A stretch of 64,000 bases of DNA from Thuidium tamariscinum (lineage: Eukaryota > Streptophyta > Bryopsida > Hypnales > Thuidiaceae), in NCBI GenBank assembly GCA_947034885.2, contig OX344758.2, forward strand, positions 10,666,501-10,730,500, read 5' to 3'. Below are positions 59,917-64,000 of the stretch, piece by piece. Both the position numbers and the translations under genes were made by a program. Below the pieces are notes generated by a model. That model saw nothing but the letters and a program-made list of their open reading frames with translations. It was not told the DNA's origin and did not search any database. Each line of letters starts with the position of its first letter. The first letter of the stretch is position 1.

Positions 59917-61249
59917 AATCCTTAACTATGCATTGGTTGTAAGGAACAATTGAAGAGGACAAAGTTTTGGCACCTATATAGTAACAAAAATTTAAACTTA
60001 TTTAAGGCATCAAGCACTAAAAATTGCAATGCAAAACTAATTACAACTACAATCTGCTTCCAACAATATCTCTCTTTTAGGAAAATTTCTCATCTCTAAA
60101 ACCAAAACTTGATTTGTGTGATTATGGACCCAATACACACATCATATTCAATAACACTTTCTGCATGAATCATTTACACAAATATTTAAAACTAAACTCA
60201 TGTGGCTATGTCAAAGATATAAAGACAAAAAGACAAAACACTTGTTTGTTCAATCATCATTACTATATATGATCACCTATCCAGTCACATTATTTCTTAC
60301 TTTCTCACTACACACTCCTATTTTTTATCAATTGCCTTTTATATCTACATACTTTACTCTCCATGCAATTGAAACAAAATATGTTGTTCTTTGGTTCTAC
60401 TTACACTTACTAATGGCATAAAAATGGACTTGCTCATATGGTTATAGCATACATAATCTAATTGAAAATTAGAATTTTTTGCTCAATTTTTTAGATTATA
60501 AAATATTTTACATACAAAAATGATTGCAATCCATACATTCCTCTTTTGAAATATAAATCACCATTGCAAGCATTCTTATATATTTGTAGATAGACTAAAT
60601 TCCATATACTTTATCAACACACATCACAAACATTCAACTATCCACTGAAAAGATGGCTCTACCTCTACTAGAACTCTTTCTTGGAAAAATAAGATATGTG
60701 AATTTGAGAATAATAAGAAAAAAATCCCTTTTCTTGCCATCGATTTGGTTGGGAGTGAAAATAGTAGCCATTGATTTGGCCGTTGATTGGAATATGAAAT
60801 AGAGATACTAAATACAAATATGGAATATAGAAAGTGAAATATGGATATGGTATGGAATCTTGGAGGGATCACTCTTTGTATATTTGGGTACCTACCTTGC
60901 GGTGAGGGGGTATTTTTTTAGGGGGCTATTTACCTCTTCTGAAGAAATAAAAAGACCCCTATAATGATATAATTTGAAAAAATTGCCTATATCATGGCAC
61001 TCTATATTACTTATACTAAAGAGATGGTTCAAATTTTTTGCATTCTATTTTCCTTATAAGGAAAAATAAATAAATTGATAAGCAAAGTGAAAGTTGTTGC
61101 TTGGGAGAATAAATGCCATATATACATGTGAGTATTTGAACAATTGGATTTTCCACTTCGTAAAAAATAATTTTATTGTTTTTGACCCCCTAGATTTTGG
61201 ATGAAGGTACATAGGTTTGTGATTTTTTTGGTCTCCTTTATTTTTTGGA
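59917..61249. other. A+T-rich spacer, nothing recognised
   Basis: Short frames on both strands have no family signature. ATGGATATGG-like simple sequence occurs at about 60,790-60,860. Confidence 0.5.
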
Positions 61250-61512
61250 TTGGACACTTTGTTTAAGTGTAATGCTATTTTGGTCTTTGTTTTCATTTCT
61301 ATTCCCTATTTTTTTTCTTTGACACTTTGGATGGGTTTAATGCTATTTTTTTTTTCATTTCTACTTCCTATTTTTTTTTCTTTGACACTTTCTTTGAATT
61401 TTAAGCTATTTTGGGTTTTGGTTTCATTTCTATTCTCTATTTTTTTTGACACTTTCTTTGATTTTTAAGCTATTTTGGGTTTTGTTTTCATTTCTACTCC
61501 CTATTTTGTTTT
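61250..61512 (+). repeat. Tandem repeat, 62-69-bp unit, four units
   Basis: GTTTCATTTCTATTCCCTAT-like sequence recurs with TTTGACACTTT and AAGCTATTTTGGGTTTT blocks. The TTTCATTTCT anchors are near 61,291, 61,353, 61,422 and 61,486. The unequal spacing reflects T-run length changes. The hydrophobic frame 61,250-61,468 is a by-product. Confidence 0.7.
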
Positions 61513-61764
61513 CTTACTACGAGTTCTTTTAGGATTAATTTGCAAATTTTTTTCAAATCCCTATTGTTTTTCCTTATACTCTTTTTTGGGATTGATTTTC
61601 TTCTCATTTGACACCCTATCCAAACAACCTATTGTTTCATTTGGTAATGACACTTTTGGTATTTAAAAAGCATAATTTTTTAAGCTTTGGAGTCACAAGC
61701 ATTGCAAAGAGAATTGCAAACACCAAATTCAATTTTAACTTAGTGATTCCATACCCGATTCCAT

Positions 61765-61985
61765 ATTCACTTTCACCTTGTAAGACTTGGTTTAGTGAGA
61801 AACGCGGAACAAGAATTCACAAACTTGGTTCCTAAACAAACAATGTAATAGAATTCCACAAATATGCAAGACTGCATGTTCCATGTTCACTTTGACCTTG
61901 TAAGACTTGGCTCGTTGTGAAACAAGGGATAAGAATTTAGACTTGGTTCTTGGACAAAGAAGATAAATGAATTTTGCAAAAATAG
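61765..61985 (+). repeat. Tandem duplication, 120-bp unit, two units
   Basis: CACTTTCACCTTGTAAGACTTGG at 61,769 and CACTTTGACCTTGTAAGACTTGG at 61,889 open two units that continue with GAAAC...AAGAATT...ACTTGGTTC. The copies are moderately diverged. Confidence 0.75.
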
Positions 61986-63270
61986 CTAGACACGACAGGG
62001 GGGGGACACTTCCCGCATTTTAGCAACCCATGTGCGGTGGAATGTAGGGTGGATTTAATTCATTTTGGGTAATATTTATAAGTATATATAAAAAAAAATT
62101 ACATATAAAGTAGGAGACATGAAAAGTGGCAAGTCCATTATAAATAATGTAGGTAGCCAAAAAATATGGTCCATTAATTTTTAGGTACATGTAATTTAGG
62201 GGCGAAAGAATTGGATCCAAGGAATTGTATTTAGTAGAGTCTATTTACATTACATTAGAATTACAATATAATACTATGTTAAACTTATAATATAGTACTT
62301 GTACGTTAGAGTTAAATGATGAAACTCCAAATCAGTGGATGAAGGTGCGATTTCACAAACTTAGAGTTTTGGAATAGCCGTTGGGTGGCGAATGGTAGAT
62401 TGAATGGGGTTTTTCCAAATGTGCAAGTGTATATTAGAAATGCAGCAAGCGAGGCAACAAGGTATTGCTATTGTAGTTTTTCATTTGTTGGTAGGCATTT
62501 CTTCTTGTCTGCATTTTGACATTGAGGCACATTTTCAATACTTTGCACATTTAGTACTTTCATTGACTTCTACTTTGTGTTTTTGAACACATTCTTCATA
62601 TGGCTTCTAATTGTTGAGCGTGTATGGTTAAGAAGCAAAATGGGAGGACTTGGCAACATGTTGAGAGAACATCTCAAGTTCTTCTTAAAATTAGAAAATA
62701 AGACTTATGACAAACTATCGAAGCTAGAAGAAACTCATGTGCATAGTTGACCATGTAGATGATTCTCACACCTAATATAGCAAACAAACTTCAAAACATC
62801 CTCCATTGTTCCGCCATTTGCCAAAAGATGCGGATTTTGGTTAAAAATACCGCAAGGAAAACGAAACACCGCTAACTTCTTTGTGTGTAGGTTTGCCTGA
62901 TTGAATTTTGGCGCCCTAACACCTCCACACAGTACCTGCACACGGAACCTGATGTTGAACATATAGCAAGAAATTGAAGAAAATAACTACAAATATCGGA
63001 GATACAAAGAGATGAAGTTGAGGCCATAGCAATTAGAAAATACTGCCTCATCTATCCCGGTTTTGTGCAAAGGTTCTCTCGAGAAAGCATAGACATGCTA
63101 TGGCTACACTGGCGGAAACAAAATTGAAGCATAACTTCAAGAAGGAAAGATGGACAAAGAGTGATTGGGAATTCATGGCGGGAGAGGGGGGGGGGGGCTC
63201 ACCAACAACCACAAATCCAACGAAGGACAAATCCATCTGGGACCTCGTGACTCCGACTGCACGAGAACCA
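61986..63270. other. Transition to G+C-richer DNA, possible gene edge
   Basis: From about 62,700 the DNA is close to 45% G+C. The minus frame 62,735-62,962 (75 codons, reading MFNIRFRVQVLCGG and later NGGTMEDVLKFVCYIR) is the best open frame, but I cannot assign it; a CAGGTACTG donor-like site lies within it. The plus frame 62,404-62,586 is also unassigned. A G12 run occupies 63,186-63,197. Confidence 0.3.
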
Positions 63271-63548
63271 CATTAGAGGAGATTCGAGGGCAACGAGAGA
63301 CTATGAGTTCCCGAAGCTGTGAACGCAGGAATTTGCCGCAGGAATGTGGAACTATCATGTGCTGACGTGGTCGAGAGTGTGCCACATCACCGATTTTTTT
63401 TTGAATTTTTTTTTTTGAATTTTTTTTGCATTTCAGGACGAATTTTTTTTTTTTTTTTTGAAAAAAAGAAAAAATTAATTACTGATCGGGAACAATTCGG
63501 GGAACAGGGCTTTCGCAGGCTCCTGTTGCCTTCGAATCTCCTCTAATG
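63271..63548 (+). mobile_element. Family C MITE, complete (~278 bp), best-preserved ends
   Basis: The left end CATTAGAGGAGATTCGAGGG and the inverted right end CATTAGAGGAGATTCGAAGG match over 23 bp with one mismatch, symmetrical around TA. Inside are CTGACGTGGTCGAGAGTGTG and CCACATCA (the conserved hairpin), homopolymer T runs in the middle and GGGAACAATTCGGGGAACAG near the right. The frames crossing it (63,173-63,385 minus; 63,319-63,546 plus) are artefacts. Confidence 0.85.
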
Positions 63549-64000
63549 CTTACAATGGAGAATTACTAGCCAGAAAACTGAGTACCTTGGTCCTTGGGAG
63601 CACCAATCACTCAATCACTTCAAATGCGAGCCTAGACAAAAGAACAAAAATATCCCATAAGTGCGGCAAGGTGCAATCAATACAGATAGATACAAAAACC
63701 ATGATGGGACAGAGAGGAAATATAGCGCAAGCTAGTGGCGGTCTGGGAAATACCTGCTCTTGCCAGCACTTACAACTAGCCAGAGAACAAATGCAAATGA
63801 ACGCATGGAACAATTGCAAATATGAAGAAAGGGCAATTCTCTGCAGGCTAAATTAGGTTATTGCGCCCACATTTGGTGAGATTTCAGATTCAATAGAATC
63901 AGAGGGGGATCTTAGAAACCCAAGATTGACATTTCGATGGGATACTTGCCACTCAACTTTTCCCCTCCTCAATTAATCAACCCTAATTTGGAAGAAAAAA
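63549..64000. other. G+C-richer edge with overlapping unassigned frames
   Basis: The frames 63,587-63,856 (plus, 89 codons) and 63,607-63,819 (minus, 70 codons) overlap almost fully, so at most one is real. The plus frame has a Gln/Met/Asn-rich tail (LAREQMQMNAWNNC); neither is recognised. This may belong to a gene continuing beyond the window. Confidence 0.25.

Noticed and set aside
1-64000. tRNA, rRNA, CRISPR and organelle-DNA insertions
   Set aside because: I looked for tRNA T-loop words, regularly spaced short repeats with unique spacers, and plastid or mitochondrial protein frames, and found none.

Overview
The window looks like a gene-poor, repeat-rich piece of a large land-plant nuclear genome. 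By eye it is roughly 70% A+T, with more G+C only at the two ends (about 1-1700 and 62,700-64,000) and in short islands. The plant assignment rests on a 90-bp Stowaway MITE (1802-1891) with TA targets and the family's ends, on a small CACTA-type MITE (16,643-16,780), and on a CT-rich, 5'UTR-like tract near 540. Large spacing and old, worn repeats would suit a gymnosperm or fern, but the sequence does not prove this. I recognise no intact protein-coding gene, no rRNA or tRNA, no CRISPR array, and no LTR retroelement with identifiable LTRs or polymerase domains. Most long open frames lie in simple or inverted repeats, or are mutual shadows on both strands.

Layout. 1-1700: G+C-rich edge with a possible 3' end of one gene (2-94), a 5'UTR/promoter-like tract and a possible tiny first coding exon (1658). 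1700-14,400: A+T-rich desert with two copies of a ~0.9-kb TTAA-flanked element (family A), a 221-bp TTAA-flanked MITE (family B), a degraded TA-flanked MITE (family C) and a 75-bp tandem repeat. 14,400-17,940: a minisatellite with 21-bp (7-codon) periodicity that is open on both strands, in two blocks separated by microsatellites and the CACTA MITE. 19,485-25,670: an 89-bp tandem repeat, a possible CACTA end, a family C MITE and a Mutator-like MITE with a perfect 9-bp target duplication. 28,897-30,297: a 1.4-kb fold-back element with arms of about 576 bp. 34,970-41,690: two more family A copies and two family C copies. 42,700-47,410: tandem repeats and a 1.96-kb element with arms of about 600 bp. 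48,170-57,750: three more A copies (one carrying a ~1.07-kb insertion), one more B copy, a pseudogene-like open frame (49,720-50,007), a three-fold 320-bp repeat and a 199-bp TIR element. 59,615-63,547: two more family C MITEs and short tandem repeats.

The most notable content is the crowd of non-autonomous DNA elements. Families A (seven copies) and B (two copies) start with CCC and are bounded by TTAA at almost every readable end, the signature of piggyBac-type insertion, which I believe is unusual in land plants. Family C MITEs (six copies) each carry an imperfect hairpin built on TGACGTGG and GCCACGTCA, resembling bZIP binding sites. The genes, if any, appear only as possible exon fragments at the edges and near 49.7-51.1 kb, so no pathway can be reconstructed.
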